From Theocolax elegans (Eukaryota > Arthropoda > Insecta > Hymenoptera > Cerocephalidae): DNA of 64,000 nt. Shown here one piece after another: positions 11,446 through 23,404 of the stretch. How positions within the stretch are numbered: the first letter of the stretch is position 1; every line of letters begins with the position of its first letter. A program made the translations under genes and the position numbers. The notes under the pieces were generated by a model. The model saw only the letters and a program-made list of their open reading frames with translations, did not search any database and was not told where the DNA came from. The DNA is taken from contig CM047431.1 of the NCBI GenBank assembly GCA_026168455.1, positions 60,718,910-60,782,909 of the forward strand, written 5' to 3'.

Positions 11446-12318
11446 GGGGTATTCCACGTGAAGTGGTCCGATCAAAATTTTAAAATGCACCAAATTTTGG
11501 GTACACTTTGCAAATGTTTTTCAGAATACAGAAAAAAATTTTTAGGTACTGGAATCTATTTGCTCAAAAGTTATTCTAACCTCAAAAAGTGAATTTTTCC
11601 ATATTTTTTTCAACACCAGCTGGGTTTACCGCTATATAACTCAAAATCTATCAACTTTTACTATAGAACATTATATGTAACATTTGTTGCTAATTATATC
11701 TAGAATTTATTCTTCTGGGTTAGAATTTCTAATCTCAAGGTCAATGTTACATAAACTACATGTCAATATTCAACTTGAAAAAAGTGCAAGTGCGCCACCT
11801 TTGATTTTTTCATCCAAAAGTCTAAAAAAAAGCTTGGAGCAATACCTTTCAAATGGTCTGTAGCATTTTTATGGCCTCCAATTCTGTAAAAAGTTATGAC
11901 AATTTAAAGAAAGACAAAAAATTCACAAAAATTAACATGGTAATTCCCATTTAAATTTTTAAAAAAATTTCGTGTTTCTTTAAATTGTCATAACTTTTTA
12001 CAGAATTGGAGGCCATAAAAATGCTACAGACCATTTGAAAGGTATTGCTCCAAGCTTTTTTTTAGACTCTTGGATGAAAAAATCAAAGGTGGCGCACTTG
12101 CACTTTTTTCAAGTTGAATATTAACATGTAGTTTATGTAACATTGACCTTGAGATAAGAAATTCTAACCCTGAAGAATAAATTCTAGACATAGTTAGCAA
12201 CGAATGTTACATATAATGTTATATAGTAAAGTTGATAGATTTTGAGTTATATAGCGGTTAACCCAGCTGGTGTTGAAAAAAATATGGAAAAATTCACTTT
12301 TTGAGGTTAGAATAACTT
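11446..12318. mobile_element. Foldback element family A, right end truncated
   Basis: It begins GGGGTATTCCACGTGAAGTG like the neighbouring element and is palindromic through its centre near 11945. The right arm stops at GAATAACTT (12318), about 120 bp short of the expected end, where an AT tract follows. Both arms share variants absent from the 10045 element, for example GTGCGCCACCTTTG against TTCGCCACAATTG, so it is a distinct subfamily whose arms match each other. Confidence 0.88.
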
Positions 12319-13569
12319 ATATATATATTGTTCAGTCGATAATTCGATAAATTTTTAATTGGTTTCGTGTAAACATGGAATATTTAAAAGCGAAATGTTT
12401 GTAATCCTCAAACTGTCAGATATGCGTTATTTGGATTTTCCCGAATTCACGAGGTGTTGCAACTAAAAGAAATTGATAAATTCCTTATTCGCGTATTATC
12501 CGTCACACGTCGAAGATGAAAACGTCGCAGATTTTCGAGTCTGGCGTTAAATATTAGGAGGTTATTTCACCTGTCGAATTACGTGGCCTCGAAATTGATT
12601 CGTCGCGAATTCCCTCAGGATTGTACATGATTTCCTGCAACTCTCCTACTTGAAATTCCGTGTCTGTCAATGATACGAGTATACGTTCGATGAATCTTTA
12701 AGCTTGTTTCACTTCGAATATATTCCTATACGCGATGAATTATACACTACCACTTAATTTTTTAATCTCCGCGTTTCTGTAAATGTAGGTTTCCTCTTGA
12801 GAAATTTAAATGACGTTATAGACTAGATGATTATTCGAGTGTACGATTCCCTCGTGACAAGAGGAAAAATAAATAATATTAAATAAAATCTGACGTTATA
12901 AGGTCGGACCTATATCCGTTTTCAGAGCTAGAGGTATTTTAAGCTCGTTGGTTAATTTAACCCTCTCTAATTCCTTTAAGCTCAGACGATATTTGGGATT
13001 TAGTATTTGTGTTTAAATTGTTAAGCTCTAACGACGAGCATTCAACACTTAACCTCTCTACATTGTCGTCATAAAATATGACACGTAAAACACACTGAGT
13101 ACTCTAGCAAAAATTTAAATTATTTTCTAAGACGTCTCTCACCAAAATTTTAAAATAAATTTCAAGTCGTTGATCATAGCTTAATGTTGTATGGTTACAA
13201 ATTATTGATAAACTAAATGAATAATTAATTCTGTTCAACATTTGGTACATGGATAGGTTATTTATAAACAAATGGAAATCAACTGTTGGTGTATAAAATA
13301 ATGATGGCTTAATTAGCAAATATATGTATTTATTTGTAAGATTTCTTTTAAAGTCTTATAAAATAAATAAGTTTAAAGTAATGAAAATATAAATAAAAAT
13401 GTTTATAGTTGTTAAAATAAGAAAAGATATAACTGAATTACTAATAAATAGAATATTGGTTGCCAATCATTATTTATAATGATTTACCGGATCAAAGAAT
13501 AGGTTTAGTAAGAAAAATATTCTATTAAGGTTTAATATTTTTATACAATTATTTATTTTTCATATATAT
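12319..13569. other. Intergenic, no gene recognised
   Basis: Mixed-composition non-coding sequence. A 71-codon minus-strand open frame (13104-13319) has no support. Nothing else seen. Confidence 0.5.
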
Positions 13570-14060
13570 ATATACGTGGAAATACATGAAAATTAGTGAT
13601 TTAATGAGGTTTATGAGGCATAACTTTCACCAATGGTCTTGGCCAATAATCTAACCACCGCCATTTGAAAGCTCTTGAAAAATGTGAAATTTTGAGCGAT
13701 GTTAGATCAAAATCAATTGTGGCGTGGTCGCCTTCTTTTGATAATCAATTTTTTTTATATTTCCGGGTTTCCTATCTCTTTGAGATTTTAATAATTAAGA
13801 ATTGTAACCTGGGTAGGTAAGTTCTAAAGATTATTGTGAACAAAAGTTGTATATAATGTTTTTTCAAAAAAATCAATAAATTTTGAGATAAATGGATTTG
13901 AAAATAGCAATTTTTTTTAGAAATTGATATATTTCTGTTGTTTATGGTGGAATAACTCTTGGTCAAATGATTTTTAACACCTTAAAATTTTTTTCTATTT
14001 TCTGTAAGATATTTCCAGCTTGTTCTCAAAATTTGGTGCGATTTAAAATTTTCATCATAC
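13570..14060. mobile_element. Diverged family A-like half element
   Basis: The right part (about 13940-14057) parallels the right arm of family A in order: a TGGAATAACT motif, AAATTTTTTTCT, a CAAAATTTGG motif, ATTTAAAATTTT, then CATACCAC in place of GACCACTT. The left part begins after an AT run at 13563-13575. Identity to the other copies is low and the boundaries are approximate. Confidence 0.5.
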
Positions 14061-14067
14061 CACAACA

Positions 14068-14249
14068 TGGCAATTGTTTGGGCTCTTTGGGCTGTGTATA
14101 GAAGTAACAATATGACGGTCTTATGTGATAATAAATTGAGAGGTATACTGTCTGCTGGGTGAATAGTTTCAAGGTACTTAATACTATCGACACATCCCAA
14201 GTAAATGAATATTTTGGCTTAGGGGTCATAATTTAGAAATCCATCATAT
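14068..14249 (-). pseudogene. Inverted 182-bp copy of the tyrosine-recombinase fragment
   Basis: Read on the minus strand, these 182 bp are identical without indels to 15480-15661, including the segment encoding the first catalytic box (TAQRAQT). The duplicate stops abruptly after that box, so it cannot encode a recombinase. Identical arms show that the inverted duplication is recent or kept homogeneous. Confidence 0.85.
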
Positions 14250-14302
14250 CATTCTGCCCAATCTTATCTCTTGAGATTAAAGAAATGGTACATCTTGTCT
14301 AA

Positions 14303-14830
14303 CCCGCGTAAAAAAATTTAAGCTTATATGAAGTTTGTATAAACTTTACGTATGTCTAAACTTCATATGACGTTGGCTAGCAGGACTGAACCGAACTTGG
14401 TAAATATTGATTACACATTTGTAGAAAGTTTATATCAACATAAAATAATGTCCTGGGTAAGTTTAAAAATAGTTTTTTTGATCGTGCAAAATTTGAATTA
14501 ATAAAAAAATAAAAAAAAATAAATTCTGGACCCAAGATTCGAACCTATAATTAAAGTTTATATGAACTTTATATAAACTTTAGGTTTGGCTAAACTTGAT
14601 ATGGGGTTGGCCAACGAGACTGAGCCGAATTTGTGTAACTGACTGTTCAAGTTTGGCGAAAGTGTATCAAAAGTTCATCTGAAATTGATATAAAGTTTTT
14701 ATAAGGTTTTGTTAGAATTACTGACAAATAAAATAAAGTTTATACTAAGTTTAGCCGAACTCAATATCAACGTGATATCAAGTTTAAGTATATAAAGTAA
14801 TATAATGTTGATATCAACATACCCAAAGAA
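14303..14830. mobile_element. Family D element ends, rearranged
   Basis: It begins CCCGCGTAAAAAAATTTAAG, the same terminus as the complete family D element at 30686. The subterminal TATATGAA-rich block with the GTTGGC..GGACTGA..CCGAA motif is present twice in the same orientation (about 14318-14405 and 14554-14640). A T-loop-like AGGTTCGAATC (minus strand, about 14540-14550) lies between them. No matching right terminus was found, so the copy is broken or tandemly rearranged. Confidence 0.55.
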
Positions 14831-15180
14831 AAATTTCAAAAATCTTCTTTAACTGACATCATTAAGTATACATCGGTTAGAAAAATGGATATTTGAGATG
14901 TAACCAAAAAATTCGAACCTGCCACTGAAAAGTGTTGTCCATTTCGTTAGTCTTGAAGACAAAACCTGAAAGAAGAAAATTTAAAAAACCACAAAGTATC
15001 TATGTTTACATATTAAAATATTAATTAAAACATAATTAAAAACGTAAAATTTTCAATTTAAATAGAAAAAACTTATCTGATGCAGCGGTCCAAAATGAAT
15101 CTTCGTGTGTCGTATTTTCTATCCTGACATCGTTGTCCGGATTACGCCTTAATACGTACACCGATCGCGCAACGATGCTC

Positions 15181-15479
15181 TGTCAACTCATTTACACACT
15201 AAACGACGACTCACGATTATTACAATTGCAGTTATTAAACTGTCAGATTTGAAAATATAACCTGGTCCGCTGGTTCTTCTTGCGCCGCATTCGCAACGGT
15301 ACTGACGAATCGGTTAGATATCGATAAATTAGCCGATGAAAAAAAAACAAAACAATGTTGTTTTGGCAACTAACCCTAGCGTCAGTTCACTCGCGAGAGC
15401 AGCGCGAAAAGGATCAGCGGACCAGGTTATATTTTGCGAATCTGAACGATTGATAAATTGTATTGTTTGTGCGATTGTA
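15181..15479. mobile_element. Small palindromic (MITE-like) element
   Basis: The segment ending in AAAATATAACCTGGTCCGCT (about 15252-15271) recurs in inverted orientation at about 15417-15440. Flanking sequence also matches imperfectly, giving a palindrome of roughly 300 bp centred near 15340. It ends immediately before the recombinase fragment. No coding capacity. Confidence 0.5.
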
Positions 15480-16053
15480 ATATGATGGATTTCTAAATTA
15501 TGACCCCTAAGCCAAAATATTCATTTACTTGGGATGTGTCGATAGTATTAAGTACCTTGAAACTATTCACCCAGCAGACAGTATACCTCTCAATTTATTA
15601 TCACATAAGACCGTCATATTGTTACTTCTATACACAGCCCAAAGAGCCCAAACAATTGCCAGCATCAGTTTAAAAAACATATCCCAAGCACCACAAGGAT
15701 TAACGATACTCATATTAGATGCTCCTACCAAAACTTATGGGCCAGGTCGATTCCACCCTTTATTGAAATTACCATTTTTCACGGAAAGTCCTAAAATTGG
15801 TGTTGCAAATACAATTTTAAATTAGATTGATGCGACAAATTTATTCAGAACCGATTCTGACAAACTTTTTATATTGACCAGAAAACCACACAAAGCAGTA
15901 ACTGTCCAAACCATCAAGAAAAGGGCTAAAACTGTATTAAGTAAGAGTGGTGTAAATTTAGAGATTTTTAGTAGCCATTCAACCATACATGTATCGACAT
16001 CGCTCGCAAGATCTAAAAATAAAAATATTCCATATTTTTCCTGATAATTCCCA
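15480..16053 (+). pseudogene. Tyrosine recombinase fragment of a mobile element (DIRS/Ngaro-like), disabled
   Basis: Tyrosine recombinases of YR retroelements and related transposons carry out integration. One frame (from 15501) begins with a KPKYSFTWDV segment. After a frameshift near 15560-15590 the second frame reads LLSHKTVILLLLYTAQRAQT, containing the box I arginine. A YGPGRFHPLLKLP segment follows, then a TAG at 15823-15825. The same frame resumes with RKPHKAVTVQTIKKR and ends in FSSHSTIHVSTS. The last is the HSTRH catalytic box with its arginine replaced by isoleucine, and the terminal Tyr region is missing. At least a frameshift, a stop and a catalytic loss are present, so the copy is dead. 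Assignment to DIRS or Ngaro rather than another YR group is inference. Confidence 0.75.
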
Positions 16054-16119
16054 ACTCAATCCTAAAATTATACAATACGCTAAAGTAATATCTTCAAACT
16101 AGATGGAACATAATTACGA

Positions 16120-16455
16120 TCGAACTTCACTCAGGTAAGTTCACTTAACCGTACAATAATTTTTTTATTACAATTTTGACGCAGCTTGTTCCGCTCAAGC
16201 ATATTAAAATAATATTTAAAAGTTACTGTTAATATTTCAGCCTATTTGATGGTTCCTAAGATATCCTACGGTAAGTCCAATTTGAAAAAAAAATCAAAGT
16301 ACGGACTCGGCCAAAAAAATTTTAAATAAAAGTTAATTATAATATAATTTGTTTAAAACATTAAGAAATTATTTCAATGTTTATGAAAAAAAGTATTAAT
16401 TGTTAATATGGAATAGCTTTTTTCAATTTAAACAGTGGCTTGTCTCCTTAAACAG
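16120..16455. mobile_element. Family C element, single arm
   Basis: It shares the block TTCAGCCTATTTGATGG..CCTAAGATATCCT..GGTAAGTCC and the terminal GGCTTGTCTCCTT with the family C copies at 39390-40292 and 54900-55257. Only one arm is present here. It abuts the recombinase pseudogene. Non-coding. Confidence 0.6.
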
Positions 16456-17385
16456 CATATACTTTAATTTTTTAATTTCTTACATTTTTGATAATAAAAC
16501 TCAATTTTCTATAGAATTGTATAAGTGATCTCAGTCAAGCTTTTGTTTTGTAATTCAGTTGAGTAACAATAACAAAAAATAAGTAGTGTGACTTACCTTG
16601 ATTGACTTACAGTAACGTTTTCTTTATGTTATGTTACCTGAGAATCACAGTTTCATGCTATTATTTTTTGTTAATACACAATAAATTTATATACTAAAAT
16701 TAAGCAGATTATTTGTAATTTTATGCCAAATTTAGCTTTGGTGCCAAATATCCCCAAACAGTTTTTTAATTATATTGATAAATATTAGAAATTGTCATAT
16801 TTATATATATCTTGGTAAAGACACTATGGCTTCTACGTCTTTTTAAAAATATCAATCCTGTAATTGTTGAATAAATTGTAAATTTTATTCATCATCACTT
16901 TATTTGCTCTATAATACTATATACGATATGAATTTTCTTATAAAATTTACTGTAATATATCGGTAAACCTGAGATGTTCGATAATCTAAAAATTATCGTG
17001 GCAATGTGGTAAAAATTGTGGCGTTATTGTGCTACCACAGTTATTCTTTATTAGAAAATTATCCCTGTTTATAGAAATAATGTTAAAAAAATGTACATAT
17101 GCTCGGTATATTTTGTTAGAAACGTACAGGTAATCTATACCAAATTCATCAAATTTTTTCGAGTCATAGGCTTCTTTCGTCGTTGTCAATATCGTTGAAT
17201 TGGGACACCGAGTGGAATGGGAATGTTAATTGTGCTTGTTTCAACGAGACAAGTGGTGTTTTAGCGTACTAAACCTCGATTGTTTTTACTCGGATAAATG
17301 CACATCCTTGGAGAACTTTCCTGAATGTGGTAAGTATAAGTACGTCTAATTACGCGCCATAGACGCATGAGTTTCGAGATTCAGG
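16456..17385. other. Non-coding stretch; possible leader exon at 17190-17330
   Basis: The left part is AT-rich without features. The sequence around 17190-17330 is of higher complexity and ends in GAATGTG followed by GTAAGTATAAG, a strong splice-donor match, which could be an untranslated first exon of the candidate gene just downstream. Confidence 0.3.
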
Positions 17386-17461
17386 ATGGATAAGTTTGAG
17401 AGCGCCGAAGAGGATACAATTCGAATTGTTTTATGTAATCGCTGCTTTGTCATTGATCGAG
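17386..17461 (+). CDS. Candidate first coding exon, possibly of a RING-type protein
   Basis: An ATG at 17386 opens 25 codons, starting MDKFESAEED and ending with the block VLCNRCFVIDR. A donor follows (G at 17461, then GTAAATG). The CNRC motif is the usual first Cys-x2-Cys pair of RING fingers such as RNF212/Zip3-type meiotic E3 ligases, in which a short N-terminus precedes CNxCF. No second exon with the following Cys/His ligands was found downstream in this window, so the family assignment is a guess from about ten residues. It could equally be a chance open frame in front of a GT. Confidence 0.3.
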
Positions 17462-18117
17462 GTAAATGCATCGTAATCAAATGGAAACCCTGTAATACAA
17501 ATCTTAACATTTTTGGACATACGTTTTGTAAAATATGACATAAATTACAGCTTAAATAATTAGATTTTAGAGAGATATACGTCGTTTCTCGTTACTTCCA
17601 CTTTTTCTAATAAATATTAAAATTAAAATAATTTTAAGACTTTTATCGATTTTTTCGAATCCATCAATTTTTGCCTTATACGTATATTCACAAAACATTC
17701 TAATATGTTCCACAAATAATAAAAAATATCTTTACTTAACATTACTGGCCCGGCTTTAAATTGAAAATTCCAACAAGTCCGGCATTTTCTTGTTATAAAT
17801 TGTCCTGAAAATGTCTAGATTTATGATGATGTCTGCAACAAGATATACTAAAAAATTTTAATAAATTAAGTATTATCCATTCGTTACAACTACACTGAGA
17901 AAATATGATAGTAAATAATACTTAATAAATAATGGTAAAAAGAGCACAGACTTACATTTTTATATAAATTACTATGAATTATGTTGAATGTTGCCATAAT
18001 TTATTATCATCGATAGTAATTTATACAAAACAAGCTTCTCTTCCTTTTTCCATTCAAGTATCATATTTTAAATCAGTGTAAAAGATATAAATATTTTCAA
18101 TGTACTATTTATCTCAC
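17462..18117. other. AT-rich stretch, no gene recognised
   Basis: No open frame, RNA or clear repeat recognised; a weak inverted similarity around 17930-18020 (ATTTATTAC-rich) was not pursued. Confidence 0.4.
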
Positions 18118-18930
18118 AAGGAGAGCATCAGACCTTCGGGAAACGGATTTTTACCAACCTCTAGGATATGATTTCTACTATATAAAAATATGAAAAAACC
18201 CGGAATCACAGATGCCAATGTCCTTTTTTACGGAATTTATAAGCACATAACAAAAAATTCCACAAATCCTTAAGTTGGTCAAAAGTTACTGAAGAAAGAA
18301 GAATAAATAGATAGTTTGGCCTAAAATTCAATAAATACTGTACTAAAAGTGTATACTAAAAATGGCTTCTTTTAATCGTTTTTCGTTACTTCTTCGTAAA
18401 TTTTCATTGAAAACAAATTTTTTTACTATCTTGTGATGAAAACAAAAAAATAGAGCGTTAAACTATAGCAATCAAGGAAGCTTTTGTTCACATACATTAG
18501 AATTAAAAAGAATTTTTTTTTGCATTTTTTACATTTAAAAAGTACTTATACCTTTTATTCTTAATTTGATAGGTCAATTTTCCCGACGGCATTTAAAAAA
18601 AAATCTAAAACTATGTAGAAAAAAATCGACATTATGATAGGGTATGATTTATGCCATAAATAATAACAAAATCGAAAAAGAATTTGTATCATTTTAGGTC
18701 TTCATGGGTTAAATGTATTGATTTTTAGGACAAACTATCTTTTTATTCTTCTTTCTTCCGTAACTTTTGACAAAATTAAAATATTTGAGTTTCTTTTTTT
18801 AAATATAATCTACTCGATCTCAACATTTTTTGGACTCTATTTGTTTTAAAGTTATACATTTTTTCTTATGTACTTATAAATTCGGTAAAAAGGGGCATTG
18901 ACATCTATAACTCCGGGTTTCTTTATAGTT
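18118..18930. mobile_element. Family E palindromic element, diverged
   Basis: It begins AAGGAGAGCATCAGACCTTC, the terminus of the nested palindrome at 31086. Blocks AAACCCGGA..AATG, ACGGAATTTATAAG and AGTTACTGAAGAAAGAAGAA on the left recur inverted on the right (about 18725-18925), but with many differences and a lost right terminus. An old copy of the family. Confidence 0.6.
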
Positions 18931-20515
18931 TCCCAAGGGCCTGATACTTTCCTTGTCAGTGCACTTAGGAATCCAAGTAGACTAATTGATGTTCTTACGT
19001 TTTTAATCGGCGGCTCCAATTTAATAAATCATGCTCTACAAAATGTAAGCGTCCAAATTCTCAACTCAAAGGATGCAGATTCTATTCTTATTACATCTGT
19101 CATTTTTAAAACAAAAATTTTTTCCAAATTTTATTTCTAAAATTATTGAACGTATATTAAAATATTTGGCAAATGGATACGTCGAATTATCATGAGTGAC
19201 GCGACATATTAACTGTGTTTCCGAAATATCGACTGGACTCACATTTGAAATAAAAATTATCTCGAACATTGACGAACATTCTGATAAATATTAATATTTT
19301 AATTTTTGATCGATTTTTATTCCAGAGCACATTAATTTCTCCCGCGTATGACAATCTGACGTATTTCCATACAGAACTTTTGTTATATTCAAAAGTCATT
19401 ATTTGGATAAATATTTTGAAATTCGGATAAATAATTCAAACATTTACGAAATAACACACTACTCATCTTAGTCATTGGATCGAAAAACGGAAACTAAATC
19501 AGGAGCGTATACGATAATCGACTTCAACTCGGACATCACCAAAATTATATTAAAAACACGTAAATGCTATAATAAAGAACATGTTACCTTTAAACCCAAA
19601 ACTTATATCTATAAAATATTTAATTGAAATTCTCAAAAATTCATACAAATTATTTAAAATATTAGGGAAAGCATGATGTACTCATTTAAAAAAAAAATCA
19701 TTTTTGTAATAATACTTGAATAATCAAACGTTCGATCAGCAAATTTGAGTATAAACTTAAAACCCAATCATTACACGATAATTAGCGATTTAAAAATATT
19801 TGGGTATATTCTTTGTCCAGATAAAAAATTAATTTTTTTGTTCATAAAAAATATATGGAATTTTCGACACCCCTCAATCAAAGTATACCAAGTTATACTT
19901 AACCTCAATGAACTTTTACAATATTTTCCCGTAATAGTAATAGACGAGGTTGCAACGTGTGTATATTTACAAGTGTCTCGGTGGCACCGAAAATCGAACT
20001 TACGCTCGTACAAGTGTGCCTTTAAGATCCATTTGCGAGAGGCAGGGGTGAAGGGGTCAAAGTGCATCCCGAGTCAAATCGATAAATACCCTCGCGGAAA
20101 ATTGGGACGCCACGAACTTTCTCTACGTCTGTTTCGGTTGGTCCTCTTTATCACACGACGCGAAATTGAAATTCCTCTGAGGATGACACGCATACGTACA
20201 GACACACACCCACCCCTAGGAATTTCGAAATTTTACGAGGATTCGTGACTGCTCGTTTTCTTCCTTCCTCCGATATCTCTCTCGTTCTACGAAAAACGAT
20301 CTTCTCCTTGACGAGGTTTTGATAGTCTAGTCTATCGCGTGTTTCTAGAGGATCGTTTTTTTCTGTTTTTGTCATTCAAACGATCTAGCGTGTTGATTAC
20401 TTTGTATAATGAATTGCCTCTCGTATATAATTATTCCTTTAACTTTGTTTAATTATTGAAAAATTATCGATTTTTGTTATGAATTCAAATAAGTATTGTA
20501 ATGTATATATGAGCA
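18931..20515. other. Intergenic; GC-richer block at about 19930-20260
   Basis: No gene can be supported. The block 19930-20260 is of higher complexity than its surroundings and carries a 167-codon open frame (19745-20248). That frame has no usable early ATG and no recognisable domain. It may be a conserved non-coding segment. Confidence 0.4.
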
Positions 20516-20820
20516 TATATATGGGCGATTCTACGTGAGACAAAAAATTTTTTTTCTGTAACTTTGAGAACACCTTCTCCTACATGTTTTCCTACAAAAG
20601 GCCTTTTTCTGAAAATTACATCAAGTTTAATAAAAAAATCGACCAAGATCATTGAGTGTACTACAAATGTTCATCATTACAACGAAATCATGAAAGCTGA
20701 GAAAAATGATGGAACTTGCTTAAAATATATTTGTTTAACCTTGTAAATCACAGAGTGGACGAACAATTAGGAGAGCTACAAAAAAACTAGAGTAGATTGA
20801 TGTGTTATTGTATGACCATA
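20516..20820. mobile_element. Possible terminal fragment of a family A-type element
   Basis: After an AT tract the sequence GGGCGATTCTACGTGAG resembles the GGGGTATTCCACGTGAAG terminus of family A. Downstream similarity is not evident and the right border is arbitrary. Confidence 0.25.
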
Positions 20821-21995
20821 ACACACTGTACCATTGTAATTAACAATTTGGCAATCTATACATGTATATACAGTACAAACAAAACATATTTGCAATTGTA
20901 TTTATAATAAAGTAAAAAAGTTAGTATCGATAAACTTAATAAAACAATCAAGATTGTATAAAGATAAAGTCACAAGTGTCCCGCCTGCATTCAACGGCCC
21001 CCATATAGAAGTGTATAGTACGTTTACTTGTCCGTTACTTATAACTGTTTTGTTCGTTGCTTAATTTAATAGTGGTTAAAACATACATTTAAACTTAGTA
21101 ATTAGTCGATAAAATTATGGAGATTGTTAAGAAATATTTATTTTATTCATATAATGAGTTACTTAAAACTCTAATAACTAGTGGGGCCGAAATATGTAAA
21201 AGCTATACGCTTTTACATTCCAGCCACGATCGTTACAATAATATACTAAATGGTTATGTGTTGATGGTGCTTTTCACCTATTTACATTAAAAAAAATTTG
21301 ATCGTAATATATATAATAGAAATTAGAAACATTAAATAACAAAAAGGAATCAAAACTTCTAAAAAAAACTCTAAATTTTCGCTGGCTATTTTCTGATTCC
21401 ATCATTTAAAAGAACAGCATAAATTACTTGAATTAGTCATTACAATTGTTTTTTGTAGAAATTTAAATGGTTTGGAAATTTTTATCACATGTCCCTCTGC
21501 TATTAAACAGGCTTGGGACTGTCATACTTTAGATATAATATTAACATTAACATACTAGGGGGGCCGAGCTATAGCTGGCGCTCGCACCGTTATGGTGGTT
21601 TTTGTTATTATATAAAATAATAATAATAAAAATTAGAATTGTAATTATATGTATGCACAATTATTATAGTGCATATACATATATGTTCTAATAATAAATT
21701 TAAAATGTATTTATAGATGTTAAATTTTAGATATTATTCTAATATTCTGAATATCAATGTATTGAAGAGAAAAGTGTTGTTCCTCAAATATTTCAGAAAT
21801 TAAAAAAAAATATATTTGGCAAGAAAGAAGTAATAGGAAACACATTTTTGAAAGAAGAGGTAACGTGATGTGAAAAAAATACATATATACATAATTTACA
21901 TATATGTTTATATAGAAGAGCAGCATTCATTTAAATTTGTTAATTCTTAAAAAAAATTCATTTGTATGAAGCTTTGTTTTTTTTTTATTATGCAG
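20821..21995. other. AT-rich stretch, no gene recognised
   Basis: No supported feature. A polypyrimidine run (21975-21992) ending in TGCAG precedes the next exon. Confidence 0.4.
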
Positions 21996-22177
21996 CTGGT
22001 GAAATGGTTACTGGAGCATTATATAAATTTAATTTAGGTCCCAAAGATGTGTTATCGGGTGCCTTCTTTGGTAGTATATTTAGAGTAGTGTATATGTACT
22101 TTATGTTTAAATTGATGAATTTGTCAAGTGAGAAACTCAGTGAACAAAGTAAATTGAAATATGTACATGAAGAGTGA
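21996..22177 (+). CDS. Isolated last exon resembling TIMMDC1 (Tim17/22/23 family)
   Basis: TIMMDC1 is a four-helix inner-membrane protein of the Tim17/22/23 family that assists mitochondrial complex I assembly. The exon follows a T-rich tract and TGCAG at 21995 and reads 59 codons to TGA. VTGALYKFNLGPK followed by LSGAFFGSIF matches the family's last transmembrane region, where Gly-rich spacing follows a [FY]-[KR]-[FI]-N-[LV]-G block. The expected glycines just after it are replaced by FRVVYMY, which suggests relaxed constraint. The C-terminal tail is charged. No upstream exons were found, so this is either the end of a gene with a very long intron or a duplicated fragment. Confidence 0.5.
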
Positions 22178-23404
22178 ATTATTAACTTCTATATTAAATT
22201 ACAATGTTAGTAATAACATGTAAACGTTAATCATTTCTTTTTTTTATTAATTAAATAAATTAAGAAAAATTAAGAAAAAAGTTATTATAATATTTGAAAA
22301 GACAAATATATTTAAGTAATATAAAATCAATATAATTCTTAGAATTCGCGCACACAATAAATTCGTTATGTTTATTTAATGTTCAAGTCTAAATTTTTCA
22401 AGTTTAAGAACAAAGTTTTTTGTTCAATTTTATTTAAAAATTTAATTAATTTATTAAATTTAATAAATTTTAATTTAAAATTTTAGAATTATTTGGACAT
22501 ATTGAAAACAATATGCTTTACAGGGTTTGACGTTCAGATTATTTTCAAAATTTTATTTTTGTGTGTGGTAAATATTTTTTCCTGTTTTCTATTTTTTTAT
22601 ATCAAATTTTGTTATAAAATATTAGATTTTTTTAATAAATAAAATTTTTTATTATAATTCTTTTTTTTATCGATTTTTTGTATTAAAAAATAAATAAAAA
22701 AAAGAATTGTTATAAATAAATATTTTTATAAACAAATAAAAAAAATTTGAAATTCAAATTTGGATACGGGACGCGGGTTACATGAAATGCGATATATATT
22801 ATACTTATAATGATGCGTATATATGATGGCGCTGATGGCACTAGTTAAACGGACAATAAATATAACGTTAGTTTATTTATTTTATTGTGTATATAAAGTT
22901 ATGTATATATATATTACGTATACACATAGTTTTTATATGATTTTCATGAAGTTTTATTGTATGAGTATAAAGTTAAGTCAGTTAAGTGAGCATTACAAAA
23001 TAGCAGAAGAACTCTTGTCCAGTATTTGTCCAATGTTGGCAGTGTTCGAAATAATAGAATAATAACTATTTTCGGATGGTAAATAATTTTTATTTATTAT
23101 CTAGTTAATTCATTTATTGTATAAGATTTATATTTTATTTATTTTCGAATATATTAAGTTGCCGTAAGTTGTCAATAACTAAGTAATATTTATTTTTTTA
23201 CACTTTATTTATATTTTAAATTGCAGAATACATTATAATTAAATTTAAAGATAATTTATAATAAGATAATTATGAATTATAGGAGTAATTCACCTACTAG
23301 TCAATTTTAATACAAGAGTAACAATGGTAGTCAGTCGAACAATAATGGTTCAATTCAACAATAACCACGAGCTTCTTGTTTGGTATTGGGATAGTTTTGG
23401 CGAT
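22178..23404. other. Very AT-rich intergenic stretch
   Basis: Long A/T runs around 22430-22740. A 79-codon frame (22823-23062) lacks splice or motif support. Nothing else seen. Confidence 0.5.

Noticed and set aside
19745..20248. 167-codon plus-strand open frame
   Set aside because: It starts at TTG, has no early ATG, no recognisable domain or splice borders, and half of it is AT-biased.
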